From NCBI RefSeq assembly GCF_904067045.1, contig NZ_CAJFDC010000036.1, positions 513,001-577,000 on the forward strand: a stretch of 64,000 nucleotides of DNA, written 5' to 3'. Positions 41,985 through 51,143 of this stretch are shown here, piece by piece. The DNA comes from Pseudomonas sp. FEN. Its GTDB lineage: Bacteria; Pseudomonadota; Gammaproteobacteria; Pseudomonadales; Pseudomonadaceae. Made by a program: the position numbers and the translations under genes. Below the pieces are notes generated by a model, which saw only the letters and a list, made by a program, of their open reading frames with translations, was not told the DNA's origin and ran no database searches. How positions within the stretch are numbered: the first letter of the stretch is position 1; the number at the start of each line of letters is the position of its first letter.

Positions 41985-42433
41985 TGTAACAGCTCTCCTT
42001 TTGTATTGCGTAGCACGGGTATGCCGCGCAATGGATTGACACTGTTTCAGACGTGGCGCCGCGAGGGGACAAATACCAGGTGAAAACATAGAGTTGATGC
42101 TCAGTTGCTGAGCATGTTGGCGAGACTCCATAGACCGGTCTACTGTCAGAAATGACAGGTTTATAGACGGTTTTCGAATACTGAGTAGTACTTTAAAATA
42201 TAAAGCTGTGTTTTAAATAGTCGGTGAAGTTTAGGGGGGCGCGAGCGGGCAAGCCCCAATGCCGCTCAACTAAGGAAATAGGATTATTGAAAACGCCACA
42301 TAATCGGTAGGCGCGGCTGGTCGACGTTCGATTGTCCGCGAAGATTTTAGCAGTCTCAGGGCCCCCTTCGCGGGCAAGCTCCGCTCCCACAGGGTAAGTG
42401 TTCGGGCTCAATGAGCCGTATGACTGGCCGGTC
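41985..42433. other. AT-rich intergenic region with REP elements
   Basis: Upstream of the ricin-fold gene the DNA is AT-rich to about 42230 and may hold its promoter; an inverted CGGTCTACTGTCAG / CTGACAGTAG-like relation is not convincing. From 42238 there is a partial REP (GCGAGCGGGCAAGCCCC), then a full doublet at 42307-42393. Confidence 0.5.
42307..42393. repeat. REP doublet
   Basis: Left arm GTAGGCGCGGCTGGTCGACG, diverged like that at 15976. Right arm TTCGCGGGCAAGCTCCGCTC. It lies after the alginate lyase gene. Confidence 0.85.
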
Positions 42434-43105
42434 TCAGCTCTTCACATGGTCAATATTCAGCTTGTAGAAGGTCACCATCCCGCCCTCGCTGGTATAGCCA
42501 GTGTTGTCCTGCACATAAACCCCCGCCTTGAAATACAGCGGTTTGTCGCGCCAGGTGGTGCTGATCTGGGTGTACCAGGAGGCATCGGCGGCGTGCACGC
42601 TCAGGTAGCCGCCACGACTCAGGTGGATTACGTAGGTGAAGGCCTTGTCCAATGGCACATTGTCGGCGATCTGAATCACCCGGCTTTCCTTGTCGTCGGG
42701 GTGGTTGCGGATCTTCACCACGATGATCCCGGTCTTGCGACTCTCCTTGTACTGGTACTCGACCTTGAGCATCGGCTGGGTGCTGTTGTACGCGTGGATC
42801 TGGCCGATGACGATCTTGCCCGATGAGGGCACCTGGTTTACCGCCAGGGTGGCGCGCAGGTAGTTGTTGGCCTCGCTGTACAACCAGTTGCGCAGCCGGC
42901 CATCGGACCAGGTTTCGCGTAACTCGCTGCGCGGGTAGATGGCGTTTTCAGTCTTGGACCCGGTGACCGGCGACCAGAAGAACAAAGTGCCAGTATCCGA
43001 GTGAAAGTATTGATCCTTGAAGCCCTGTACCAGTTTGGGGGTGTCGATTGTCGCCGGCGGGGTGCCGGTGGGAACGCTGAGGTTCCATGTTGTCAGGTCA
43101 ATCAT
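42434..43105 (-). CDS. Polysaccharide lyase family 7 (alginate lyase)
   Basis: A 223-residue PL7 jelly-roll lyase. All three catalytic-groove motifs are present: YPRSELRE (residues 57-64), the QIH motif in KIVIGQIHAYN, and YFKAGVYVQDN near the C-terminus. PL7 enzymes cut alginate by beta-elimination; QIH usually goes with activity on polyguluronate or mixed blocks. No signal peptide is present (MIDLTTWNLSVPTGTPP), so it is cytoplasmic or exported by another route. It is not near alg genes. The gene is alone between the ricin-fold gene and a divergent small gene. Confidence 0.9.
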   Translation of the reverse strand: MIDLTTWNLSVPTGTPPATIDTPKLVQGFKDQYFHSDTGTLFFWSPVTGSKTENAIYPRSELRETWSDGRLRNWLYSEANNYLRATLAVNQVPSSGKIVIGQIHAYNSTQPMLKVEYQYKESRKTGIIVVKIRNHPDDKESRVIQIADNVPLDKAFTYVIHLSRGGYLSVHAADASWYTQISTTWRDKPLYFKAGVYVQDNTGYTSEGGMVTFYKLNIDHVKS

Positions 43106-43412
43106 GTTGCTTCCTTCCCTGCAAACAGCTTGTACACGGGATGGCGACTCAGTCTGGGAATAACTCAGATAGACCGCTTTAGCTCGCGCTTCCAGCGTTC
43201 TTTATAACGGTTGAATGATCGTTTGTTAACAGCGATCCGTCGAACGGTTGACGTCAATCCGCCGACGGGTGCGGGTGTGCGTGGCGATTTTAGAATGATC
43301 GTGCCAGAATTTTATAGTAAAGCGATATAAACACCTGTTATTTATGACAGTTGTTTTTCGGCGGGTGAGTTAACACGATAAAGACCCGATAACTGATAAA
43401 AAGGGTCTCACT
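43106..43412. promoter_or_regulatory. Divergent intergenic region with a likely promoter for the small gene at 43413
   Basis: AT-rich from about 43290. A possible plus-strand promoter is TTAGAA (about 43290) with 17-bp spacer and TATAGT (43313-43318). ATGATCGT occurs twice (43214-43221 and 43294-43301) and may be a protein site. No gene seen. Confidence 0.4.
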
Positions 43413-43652
43413 ATGGACGAAGAGGGAGCTGGCAACGGGCCTGAATATCTGAAGTATTTCAAGCGCAAACAAAAAATCAACCTGCGTGGGAGGCTGCACG
43501 GCGCGCAAGTGGAGTCCGAACGCGGTGAATTGTGCGGTATCGACTGGACGCACCGAACGCTGACATATCATGGAGAGTTCGGTTTGTATAACACGGTGCG
43601 CTTCGATGAAATCTACGAAATTGAACCAATTGCACAATACAGGACCTCATAA
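43413..43652 (+). CDS. Small hypothetical protein
   Basis: A 79-residue protein, MDEEGAGNGPEYLKYFKRKQ, with a basic N-terminal region followed by a beta-rich part (RGRLHGAQVESERGELCGIDWT, FDEIYEIEPIAQY). I do not recognise a family. Support comes from a plausible promoter upstream, coding-like composition and the absence of a competing frame. The ribosome-binding site is weak (GGGTC). Confidence 0.5.
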   Translation: MDEEGAGNGPEYLKYFKRKQKINLRGRLHGAQVESERGELCGIDWTHRTLTYHGEFGLYNTVRFDEIYEIEPIAQYRTS

Positions 43653-43890
43653 CGCTGACCGGTCGTATTGACGGTCGTCACCGTGGTACGACGCGGGCTC
43701 GCGGGCTGGAGGCGTTTTCCGAGCCGCGTCGCCGTAGTGGTCACCGACCGTTAGTCGGGAGATCGTGGCCGTGCCTGGATGATGGCCTATTGCTCACTAC
43801 GCTATGCACAATCCCGGTCTAGAGTAGTCGTTAAGTTTATTCCGGTTTTCCTTTGATGGCCGGTGGAGTTCCCCGAACAAGAGAAGCAGC

Positions 43891-46014
43891 ATGGATTGCG
43901 TGCAACAGACACCTGGTGATGGTAGTTCCGTCCTTCTGGTCGTTGATGATTACCCTGAAAATCTGATCAGCATGCGTGCTTTGCTGGAACGTCAGGATTG
44001 GCAGGTGGTGACTGCCGCCTCCGGTATTGAGGCGTTGACGTTGTTGCTGGAGCATGAAATCGACCTGGTGCTGCTGGATGTACAGATGCCTGGGATGGAC
44101 GGTTTCGAAGTGGCCCGCCTGATGCGCGGCAGCCAGCGTACGCGCCTGACGCCGATTATTTTCCTCACCGCCAATGAACAGTCCCAGGACGCCGTGATCA
44201 AGGGCTATGCCAGTGGTGCGGTGGATTATCTGTTCAAACCCTTCAATCCCGACATCCTCAGGCCCAAGGTCCAGGCGTTGCTGGAACAGCAGCGCAACCG
44301 TCGGGCCTTGCAATCCCTGAGTCGCGATCTGGAAGCCGCCCGGGCGTTCAATGCCTCGGTGCTGGAGAATGCCGCCGAAGGCATTCTGGTGGTCAATGAA
44401 GACGGCACGATCCGTTTCGCCAATCCGGCGATTTCACGGTTGCTCAATGTATCTCTGGAGTCCTTGGCGGGTCGCCCGTTCCTGGATTTTCTGCAAACCC
44501 CGCATTTCCCCGAGTGGCAGGCCTCGCCGCTGTACGAGGAATACCGCAAGGGCGAAACCTATCGGCTGCATGATGCCTACTTGCGCACCAGCCAGGAGCA
44601 GATGCTACCGGTGGCCTTGTCCTGCGCGCCGTTGCCCGCGGACCAGAAGGCCATGGTGGTGACGGTGCTGGACATGTCGGTGGTGCGTCATCTGCACCAG
44701 CAACTGGAGTTCCAGGCGGTGACCGACCCGCTGACCGGCTTGCTCAATCGCCGAGGCTTCTACCAGACAGCGGAAAATACCTTGCGCCGCAGCGACAGCA
44801 CGGAGCAGTCCCTGGTGCTGATGTACCTGGACCTCGATGGTTTCAAGCGGGTCAACGATTCTCTCGGCCATGAAGCCGGCGACCGGGTGCTGCGCTGGGT
44901 GTCGGAACAGTTGAAATCCTGTCTCAACCCCTTCGACATCCTGGCGCGCATGGGCGGCGACGAGTTCACCACCTTGCTCAACCTGGATCGCCCCGAGCAG
45001 GCGGCGAAAGTCGCTGAGCGGCTGATCGAGCGGGTGTCGATCCGCCAGCAGATCGACGGCATGGAAATGACGCTGGGGGTCAGTATCGGCATCGCCACCT
45101 ATCCGGATTGCGGTGCCAACCTCGATGGCCTGCTGCGGGCGGCGGACATCGCCATGTACGAGGCCAAGCGCGCCGGCCGCCAGCAGTATCGCTACTACGA
45201 TCACGAGATGAACGGCCGCGCCCGTTCGCGCCTGATGCTGGAGGAAAGCGTCCGCTCGGCGATCGAGGGCAAGGAATTCAAGATGGTCTATCAGCCGCAG
45301 GTGTCGCTGGCGGACGGCCGTTTGCGGGGGTTCGAGGCGCTGCTGCGCTGGCACCACCCGAGTGTCGGCGATGTGCCGCCGGGGTTGTTCCTGCCGTTGC
45401 TGGAAGAGGTGCGGTTGATCAGTCGGCTGGGCAGTTGGATCTATCGCCAGGCGGCGACCCAGCGGCATGCCTGGAACGGTGTGTTCGCCGATGACCTGGT
45501 GCTGAGCGTGAGCCTGAGCGCCACGCAGTTCAGCATGCCGAACCTGGCGGACGAGTTGCAGGAGGTGCTTGAACGTCATGACCTGCGCTCGCACCAGTTG
45601 GAAGTCGAAGTGACCGAGGCGGCGTTGATGCAGGACTACGAGGCTTCGCGCAAGCAACTGCGGCGGATCCGCGCCCAGGGTGTGCGCGTGGCCCTGGATG
45701 ACTTCGGTTCGGGACATTGCTCGCTGAACCACCTGCGCGACCTTGAGTTGGACACGCTCAAGCTCGACCGGCAGTTGATCGCCAAGATCCTCGATTCACC
45801 TCGGGATGCGGCATTGGCGCGCAGTGTGATCGATCTGTGCCGGCAATTTGGTTTGCTGGTGATTGCCGAGGGAGTGGAAACCGTGGAGCAGTGGCAGTGG
45901 CTCAAGGCCAACGGTTGTCCGCTGGTCCAGGGGTTCCTGGTGGCCCGACCGCTGACAGCCAAGGACGCCACCAGCTTCGGCTCGGCGTTCGACTGGAGCG
46001 CGTTGTCGGCATGA
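43891..46014 (+). CDS. Response regulator with PAS, GGDEF and EAL domains (c-di-GMP turnover)
   Basis: A 707-residue soluble protein. Residues about 12-130 are a receiver domain with phospho-acceptor Asp63 (LVLLDVQMPGMDGF). A PAS domain follows at about 150-270 (NAAEGILVVNEDGTIRFAN). The GGDEF domain has an intact GGDEF (355-359); the RxxD inhibitory site is NPFD, so the Arg is missing. The EAL domain has EALLR (482-486), EVTE, DDFGSG, a lysine in TLKLDRQLI and AEGVET, but VNLS is VSLS: the metal-binding Asn is Ser541. It may therefore be mainly a cyclase or have weak phosphodiesterase activity. No partner kinase adjoins. Confidence 0.9.
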   Translation: MDCVQQTPGDGSSVLLVVDDYPENLISMRALLERQDWQVVTAASGIEALTLLLEHEIDLVLLDVQMPGMDGFEVARLMRGSQRTRLTPIIFLTANEQSQDAVIKGYASGAVDYLFKPFNPDILRPKVQALLEQQRNRRALQSLSRDLEAARAFNASVLENAAEGILVVNEDGTIRFANPAISRLLNVSLESLAGRPFLDFLQTPHFPEWQASPLYEEYRKGETYRLHDAYLRTSQEQMLPVALSCAPLPADQKAMVVTVLDMSVVRHLHQQLEFQAVTDPLTGLLNRRGFYQTAENTLRRSDSTEQSLVLMYLDLDGFKRVNDSLGHEAGDRVLRWVSEQLKSCLNPFDILARMGGDEFTTLLNLDRPEQAAKVAERLIERVSIRQQIDGMEMTLGVSIGIATYPDCGANLDGLLRAADIAMYEAKRAGRQQYRYYDHEMNGRARSRLMLEESVRSAIEGKEFKMVYQPQVSLADGRLRGFEALLRWHHPSVGDVPPGLFLPLLEEVRLISRLGSWIYRQAATQRHAWNGVFADDLVLSVSLSATQFSMPNLADELQEVLERHDLRSHQLEVEVTEAALMQDYEASRKQLRRIRAQGVRVALDDFGSGHCSLNHLRDLELDTLKLDRQLIAKILDSPRDAALARSVIDLCRQFGLLVIAEGVETVEQWQWLKANGCPLVQGFLVARPLTAKDATSFGSAFDWSALSA

Positions 46015-46056
46015 ATTCGCTACACTGGCCTTTTTTGGGTGTACGTAAGGCCTGTC

Positions 46057-46566
46057 ATGACTGTGCTGAAATACCTTCAGGCTTATCCCTCGTCCTTGCA
46101 GGAACAGGTCCGTCAGATGATTGCCCGGGACTCTCTGGGCGACTACCTGCGCCAGCGTTACCCGGAGCGGCATGCGGTGCAGAGCGATAAGGCGCTGTAC
46201 GGCTATGCGTTGGCGCTGAAGCAGGAACATTTACGCAATGCGCCGGCCATCGACAAGGTGCTCTTCGATAACCGCTTGGACCTGACCCATCGTGCCCTTG
46301 GCCTGCACACCGCGATCTCGCGGGTCCAGGGCGGCAAGCTCAAGGCCAAGAAAGAAATCCGCATCGCTTCGCTGTTCAAGGAAGCGGCGCCGCAGTTTCT
46401 GAAAATGATCGTGGTGCACGAACTGGCGCACCTCAAGGAAAGTGATCACAACAAGGCGTTCTACCAGCTGTGCGAATACATGCAGCCCGGTTATCAGCAG
46501 TTGGAGTTCGACCTGCGGGTGTACCTGACCTGGCGCGATCTTCAGGGCAAGTCTGGACAGCTGTAG
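46057..46566 (+). CDS. YgjP-like zinc metallopeptidase domain protein
   Basis: A 169-residue protein with the zinc motif HELAHLKESDHNKAFYQLCE, that is HExxH plus a downstream His in DHNKAF, as in the YgjP/WLM group of M48-like peptidases. The N-terminal part is helical (LKYLQAYPSSLQEQVRQMIA). No signal peptide or membrane helix. The start at 46057 (MTVLKYLQAYP) is preferred to one six codons upstream because the family begins here. Substrate unknown. Confidence 0.8.
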   Translation: MTVLKYLQAYPSSLQEQVRQMIARDSLGDYLRQRYPERHAVQSDKALYGYALALKQEHLRNAPAIDKVLFDNRLDLTHRALGLHTAISRVQGGKLKAKKEIRIASLFKEAAPQFLKMIVVHELAHLKESDHNKAFYQLCEYMQPGYQQLEFDLRVYLTWRDLQGKSGQL

Positions 46567-46625
46567 GCGCCGGTTACGCGCTTGGATAGAGGCATCGGCG
46601 GAAGATCAACGATAAGGACTACCGG

Positions 46626-46922
46626 ATGGACGTCAGCAAGACCAAGAGCAGTTTCTACCGCCGTCTGTATGTGGCCTGGCTGATTGATAGTGGGGTGGCC
46701 AGCAGCGTTCCGACCTTGACCGAAGTCACCGGCATGCCGCGTCGCACGGCACAGGATACGATCCTGGCCCTGGCGGACCTGGATATCGTTTGTGAGTTCG
46801 AGCAGGAAGACGGCGCTCGCAATCATGCCGGGCAGTACCGGATTCGCAGTTGGGGCGCCATTGATAAAAGCTGGATCGCTCGCCATGTGCAGCAGATCAA
46901 GGATGTGCTGGGTTATCCCTGA
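46626..46922 (+). CDS. Winged-helix DNA-binding protein
   Basis: A 98-residue single-domain protein. The helix-turn-helix is VPTLTEVTGMPRRTAQDTILALADLDIV, written here with its recognition helix RTAQDTILAL, followed by a wing (CEFEQEDGARNHAGQYRIRSWG). It looks like a small transcription factor common in pseudomonads. It starts 59 bp after the peptidase gene and may be co-transcribed. Targets unknown. Confidence 0.75.
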   Translation: MDVSKTKSSFYRRLYVAWLIDSGVASSVPTLTEVTGMPRRTAQDTILALADLDIVCEFEQEDGARNHAGQYRIRSWGAIDKSWIARHVQQIKDVLGYP

Positions 46923-46930
46923 AGGCGCAC

Positions 46931-47003
46931 GTGGGAGCAGGGCTCGTCCACGAAACTTTTGGCGATCTCCAGGCCGCCTTCGCGAGCAAGCTCTGCTCCC
47001 ACA
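46931..47003. repeat. REP doublet
   Basis: GTGGGAGCAGGGCTCGTCCA and inverse TTCGCGAGCAAGCTCTGCTC, with a further decayed half-site at about 47046-47082 (GTGGGGGCAGGGTTTGTTCG). Confidence 0.8.
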
Positions 47004-47095
47004 GGTTCCCTGGTGTACTTGATAGCTGAGCATTAGCCGGAGATTGTGGGGGCAGGGTTTGTTCGCGAAGAGGCCCTGGAGGGCGCCGGAAAATC

Positions 47096-47548
47096 TCAGG
47101 CTCTGCGCATACCGATGTGCGGGATATCATCTTCCAGATAGACCTCACCCACTACCGCAAACCCATGGCGCCCGTAATAAGCCTGCAAATGCGCCTGGGC
47201 CGACAGGTAGATCGGCACCTCGGGCCAGAGCTTTCCGGCGTGTCTCAAGGCCTGAACCATCAGCTCGTGCCCCAGTCCCTGGCCACGGGCTTCGGGGGCG
47301 ATGACCACCCTCCCGATCACCACGTCGCCGCCCTGGGAAATCGGGTCGAGCAGACGTGCATAGGCCACCAGTCGATCATCTCGCCAGGCCATCAGATGGC
47401 AGGTGTCGCCCTCCAGATCGCGTCCGTCGACTTCCTGGTAGGGACATTTCTGCTCGACCACGAAGACTTCGGTTCGCAGTTGCAGGATGCTGTACAACTG
47501 CTCCCTGCTCAGGTCGTCATGCTGTTTGCAGAGCCAGTCGATTGTCAT
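47096..47548 (-). CDS. elaA: ElaA-type GNAT acetyltransferase
   Basis: A 150-residue GNAT protein. The ElaA signature is the early block LRTEVFVVEQKCPYQEVDGRDL. The acetyl-CoA site is VVIAPEARGQGLGHELM (R-x-x-G-x-G/A), followed by LSAQAHLQAYYGRHGF. Substrate is unknown. The start at 47548 (MTIDWLCKQH) fits the family better than the in-frame codons upstream. Confidence 0.9.
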   Translation of the reverse strand: MTIDWLCKQHDDLSREQLYSILQLRTEVFVVEQKCPYQEVDGRDLEGDTCHLMAWRDDRLVAYARLLDPISQGGDVVIGRVVIAPEARGQGLGHELMVQALRHAGKLWPEVPIYLSAQAHLQAYYGRHGFAVVGEVYLEDDIPHIGMRRA

Positions 47549-47587
47549 GCTCGCCTCTGGGTTCAATCACTTGATATCGATACTAGG

Positions 47588-47622
47588 CGGGTTGTCAGCG
47601 CTCGCCAACCCGGGATTTTTTT
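47588..47622 (+). terminator. Terminator-like hairpin in the elaA upstream region
   Basis: CGGGTTG (47588-47594) and CAACCCG (47606-47612) with an 11-nt loop, then GGA and T7. It reads on the plus strand, with no clear plus gene just before it, so its target is unclear. The rest of 47549-47872 shows no gene. Confidence 0.4.
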
Positions 47623-47872
47623 ACCCTGCCGAGGCGGAGCTGGAAGGTTCCTTGCAGGGTGTTTCGAGCGGGCATTGCGGCTGGGTAGTGGCTACTCACA
47701 ATCATTCATTTTGCTCGGTATTGTCCTCTTTGTGTAATCTGCTGGGCCATGCTTTTGCGATGGCTTGGATGAGCTAATGTTAGGACCAGGGATGAAGCCG
47801 GTTGTTTTCAGACGAGCTCCTCGGGCTTTGGCTAACTGTGCTGGGCTTATGTGCCCGCTAAGGATCTTTAGC

Positions 47873-48610
47873 ATGCCGCGATTGCATCAAGCTTTTGTGT
47901 TGCTTGGATTGCTGCTGATTTCACAGGGCTCTGCCGCGGACAGGCTGCGTTTGGTGGCCGATGCCTGGCCGCCGTTTACCGATGCCACGCTGGTCAATGG
48001 CGGCTTGGCCACCGATATCGTCAGTACCGCGCTGGCGCGCGCCGGCTATGCCAGCGACTTCGAACAGGTACCCTGGGCCCGGGCGCTCAAGGGCCTCGGC
48101 GAAGGGCGCTATGACGTGCTGATCAATGCCTGGTACAGCGACGAGCGCACCCTGCTGGGGCAGTTCTCGGCGGAGTACCTGGTCAATCGCGTGCTGTTTC
48201 TCAAGCGCAAGGAGTCGGCCATCGAGTACGACAACCTGCGGCAGTTGCACGATCTGCCGATTGCGGTGGTGCGCGACTATGCCTACAGCGCCGAGTTTGA
48301 CAGCGATGCGCAGTTGCAGAAGATCCCGGTGCATAACTTCGCCATGGCCGTGCGCATGCTGGCGGCGGACCGGGTGAAGCTGACCCTGGAAGACGAGTAT
48401 GTGGCGCGCTACTACCTCAAGAGCGAGGCGCCACGGGTGCGCAATGCCGTGGAGTTTCTACCCAAGCCGCTGAGCGAGAACAGCCTGCATATCCTGGTCA
48501 GCCTGAAAAACCCGCAGCATGCGCAGATTGTCGCCGGGTTCGACCGCGAGATCGCGGCGATGAAGGCCGACGGCAGCTATGCGCGAATGCTCAAGCTGCA
48601 CGGGATGTAA
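47873..48610 (+). CDS. Periplasmic solute-binding protein (SBP family 3), orphan
   Basis: A 245-residue protein with a signal peptide (MPRLHQAFVLLGLLLISQGS, cleavage after SAA). A type-3 binding fold follows: LRLVADAWPPFTDATLVNGGLATDIV, then LKGLGEGRYDVLINAWYSDER and a second lobe with LPIAVVRDYAYS. Ribosome-binding site AAGGA and ATG at 47873; an in-frame ATG at 47765 would displace the signal peptide. No transporter genes adjoin. It is similar in style to the orphan at 18333-19118. Ligand unknown. Confidence 0.82.
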   Translation: MPRLHQAFVLLGLLLISQGSAADRLRLVADAWPPFTDATLVNGGLATDIVSTALARAGYASDFEQVPWARALKGLGEGRYDVLINAWYSDERTLLGQFSAEYLVNRVLFLKRKESAIEYDNLRQLHDLPIAVVRDYAYSAEFDSDAQLQKIPVHNFAMAVRMLAADRVKLTLEDEYVARYYLKSEAPRVRNAVEFLPKPLSENSLHILVSLKNPQHAQIVAGFDREIAAMKADGSYARMLKLHGM

Positions 48611-48638
48611 ACTTTCAAGGTCTCGCCACGGTCGGGAC

Positions 48639-50822
48639 TCAGTTTTCCTCCGGCTCCTTGATCAAGTGCGCCGCCAGGGTGCGTAACGGCCCCAACTGCC
48701 GGCAGATCAGTGCCAACTGGGTCTGCACCAACCTTTGGATCTCGTCGATCTCATCCGGCATCTGTTCCAACTCGCTGGCCAGGGCTTCTTCGGCATCGCT
48801 TTGAATGGTGATGGGCGTCTTGTTCGCCAGGCCCATGGCAATCTCTTCGATACTCGCCGCCAATTTAGCGCCGGCCCCCTCCAGCAGATGCTCGCGCACA
48901 GCCTCCGGCAACTGGTTGTCGCGGTGCGCGCCGAGCCCCGAAAGGTAGCTGAGCAAGGTGTGCGAGAGCACCAGGAAGCGGAAGCCGACGTCGGCTTCCT
49001 TACGGAAATGCCCAGGCTCCATCAGCATGTTTGCCAGGGTGGTCGATAGCGCCGCGTCGGCGTTGTGGGCGTTGCGTCGGGCCAGGCGGTAGGCGAGGTC
49101 GTCGCTCTTGCCCTGGGCGTACTGGCGCATGATCTGGCGCAGGTACAGGCTGTTGCAGCTCAGGGTGTTGGCCAGCACCTTGTTCAGGCGGCGGCCTTGC
49201 CAGTCCGGCAAGAACAGGAAGACCGCGAGGCCGGCGATCAGGGCGCCGAGCAGGGTGTCGAGCAGGCGCGGCAGGAACAGGCCGTAGCCATCGCCCACCT
49301 GATTGAAGCAGAACAGCACCGTCAAGGTCATGGCGGCGGTCGCCAGGGTGTAGCGGGTTGTGCGGTTGATAAAGAACACCACCCCGGCGGCAATGGTGAA
49401 CAAGGCCTGGATCAAGGGGCTCGGGAACAGGTCGAAGAGTGCCCAGGCGGCAGTCAGGCCGATGGCCGTGCCGATGATCCGCTGGCCCAGTTTGCGCCGG
49501 GTGGCGCCGTAGCTCGGCTGGCAGACGAACAGGGTGGTGAGGATGATCCAGTAGCCCTGGGACGGATGCACCAGGTGCACCATGCCATAGCCGATGCTCA
49601 GGGCCAGCGGCAGGCGCAGGGCGTGGCGGAACAGCAGCGAGGTCGGTGTCAGTTGGGTACGCAGGCGCGTCCAGACGTCCTTGAGGTTGCGCGGCGAACG
49701 GTCCAGCAGGCTGCTGTCGGTGGCGTCGGCGAGGCTGTCGGGGTTGCTTGCGTCGCTCAGCAGGCGGTCGAGGGTACCCAGGTTGGCCGCCAGTGCCCGC
49801 AGCGAACGCAGCAGGCCGCGCCAGGCCGGGTTGCTCTGGATGCGCAGGTGCTCCAGGGAGGCGTGCAGGTCGCCCAGGGCTTCGGTGAAGCTGGCATCGT
49901 AGATGAACGGCTGGCGCAGCTGGATCGACGCGGCCAGGGCCTGGCAGGCCTTGCCTTGCTCACGCAGCAGGCGCTGGCAGCGGAACAGCACGTCGCTGTG
50001 AAAGAACGCCTCGGCCAGCGCATTGTAGGGATAGTGTGAGGAGCTGGCGCGCTCGTGGATGTCCTGGGCCAGGAAGTACAGCTTCAGGTAGCGGCTGACC
50101 TTCGATCCCGGTCGCCCATTGCCGACCCGGTGCAGAATGATTTCCTTGGCGGTGTTGAGCGCCGCCACCACCTTGCCGTTCTGCCGCGCCAGTTCCAGGC
50201 GCCGGGCTTCGACGTCCAGTTGGCGGATCGGTTCGAACAGCGAGGACTTGAGCTTGAGGTAGTAGCCCAGTTCGCGGAACAGCTTGGCCAGGCTCTGTTG
50301 CACCGGCTGGTTGGAGAACATCGCCTGCCAGAGCACCGAGAGCATGCCGTACCAGGCCGCGCCGGTCACCAGCAGCACCGGCTCGTGCCAGAGGTTGGCG
50401 ACTTCGCCGCCACGCTGGTCGACGCCGATCATGGTGTAGACCGAGAGGATCAGAGTCGCCGAGGCAATGGCGCCATAGCGCTCGCCCAGGGCACCGAGCA
50501 TGGTCAGGGCGAAGGCCGCCAGGGCCATGGCGCAGACGAACAGCCATGGGTAAGGGAATAGCAGTTCGACCGAGAACGCCGCGATGCTGAAGCACACCAG
50601 CGTCACCGCCAAGGCGTTGAGGCGGCCCTGCCAACTGTCGTCGGTCTCGGCCAGGGCGCTGGCGATGACCCCGAGGAACAGCGGGATCAGGAGCTTCATC
50701 TCGTTCTGCAACCAGCACAGGGTCATGATGCCGGTCAGGGCGATAAACACCCGAACGCTATAGCTGAATTTGTCCAGGGCCCAGAGGCGGCGCAGTGATT
50801 GGTTGAACGAGGTCGATGCCAT
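48639..50822 (-). CDS. YccS-like FUSC family inner-membrane protein
   Basis: A 727-residue protein with two sets of about five to six membrane helices. The first is at residues 20-170 (FSYSVRVFIALTGIMTLCWL, then LLIPLFLGVIASALAETDDSW). The second is at about 400-520 (LRLPLALSIGYGMVHLVHPS, YWIILTTLFVCQPSYGATRRKLGQRI, a FUSC block). A long soluble part follows each. This is the YccS/YhfK architecture, related to aromatic-acid efflux proteins; substrate unknown. The start at 50822 (MASTSFNQSLRRLWALDKF) is standard for the family. It converges on the binding-protein gene with 28 bp between stops. Confidence 0.88.
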   Translation of the reverse strand: MASTSFNQSLRRLWALDKFSYSVRVFIALTGIMTLCWLQNEMKLLIPLFLGVIASALAETDDSWQGRLNALAVTLVCFSIAAFSVELLFPYPWLFVCAMALAAFALTMLGALGERYGAIASATLILSVYTMIGVDQRGGEVANLWHEPVLLVTGAAWYGMLSVLWQAMFSNQPVQQSLAKLFRELGYYLKLKSSLFEPIRQLDVEARRLELARQNGKVVAALNTAKEIILHRVGNGRPGSKVSRYLKLYFLAQDIHERASSSHYPYNALAEAFFHSDVLFRCQRLLREQGKACQALAASIQLRQPFIYDASFTEALGDLHASLEHLRIQSNPAWRGLLRSLRALAANLGTLDRLLSDASNPDSLADATDSSLLDRSPRNLKDVWTRLRTQLTPTSLLFRHALRLPLALSIGYGMVHLVHPSQGYWIILTTLFVCQPSYGATRRKLGQRIIGTAIGLTAAWALFDLFPSPLIQALFTIAAGVVFFINRTTRYTLATAAMTLTVLFCFNQVGDGYGLFLPRLLDTLLGALIAGLAVFLFLPDWQGRRLNKVLANTLSCNSLYLRQIMRQYAQGKSDDLAYRLARRNAHNADAALSTTLANMLMEPGHFRKEADVGFRFLVLSHTLLSYLSGLGAHRDNQLPEAVREHLLEGAGAKLAASIEEIAMGLANKTPITIQSDAEEALASELEQMPDEIDEIQRLVQTQLALICRQLGPLRTLAAHLIKEPEEN

Positions 50823-51000
50823 GAAGGAGTGAGAGCCTGCCAAGCGGTTGATCAGAATGATGGGTAGACGGGCGGCATTGCAATGGCGCCACACAGGTCT
50901 ACAGCAAAATTTGTTCCGTGATCGAGGATTGTCCCTGGATGTGGCCGGCAATCAACCTTGTGGGCGGGTAATTGTGTCTTGTATTGCCCATTCGGGCACC

Positions 51001-51090
51001 GTCGCTGGCAAGCCGGCTCCCACAATGTCCGTGTCGTGCGCACCATCTGCAATCGATGCTGAACCTGTGGGCGCCGGCTTGCCGGCGATG
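51001..51090. repeat. REP doublet upstream of the FUSC gene
   Basis: GTCGCTGGCAAGCCGGCTCC and inverse GTGGGCGCCGGCTTGCCGGC. The rest of 50823-51143 holds no gene, only the FUSC upstream region. Confidence 0.85.
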
Positions 51091-51143
51091 AACGATAACG
51101 CGGTGTATCTACGCTGCCGCAGTGCCTGAAACACCCGCAATGA

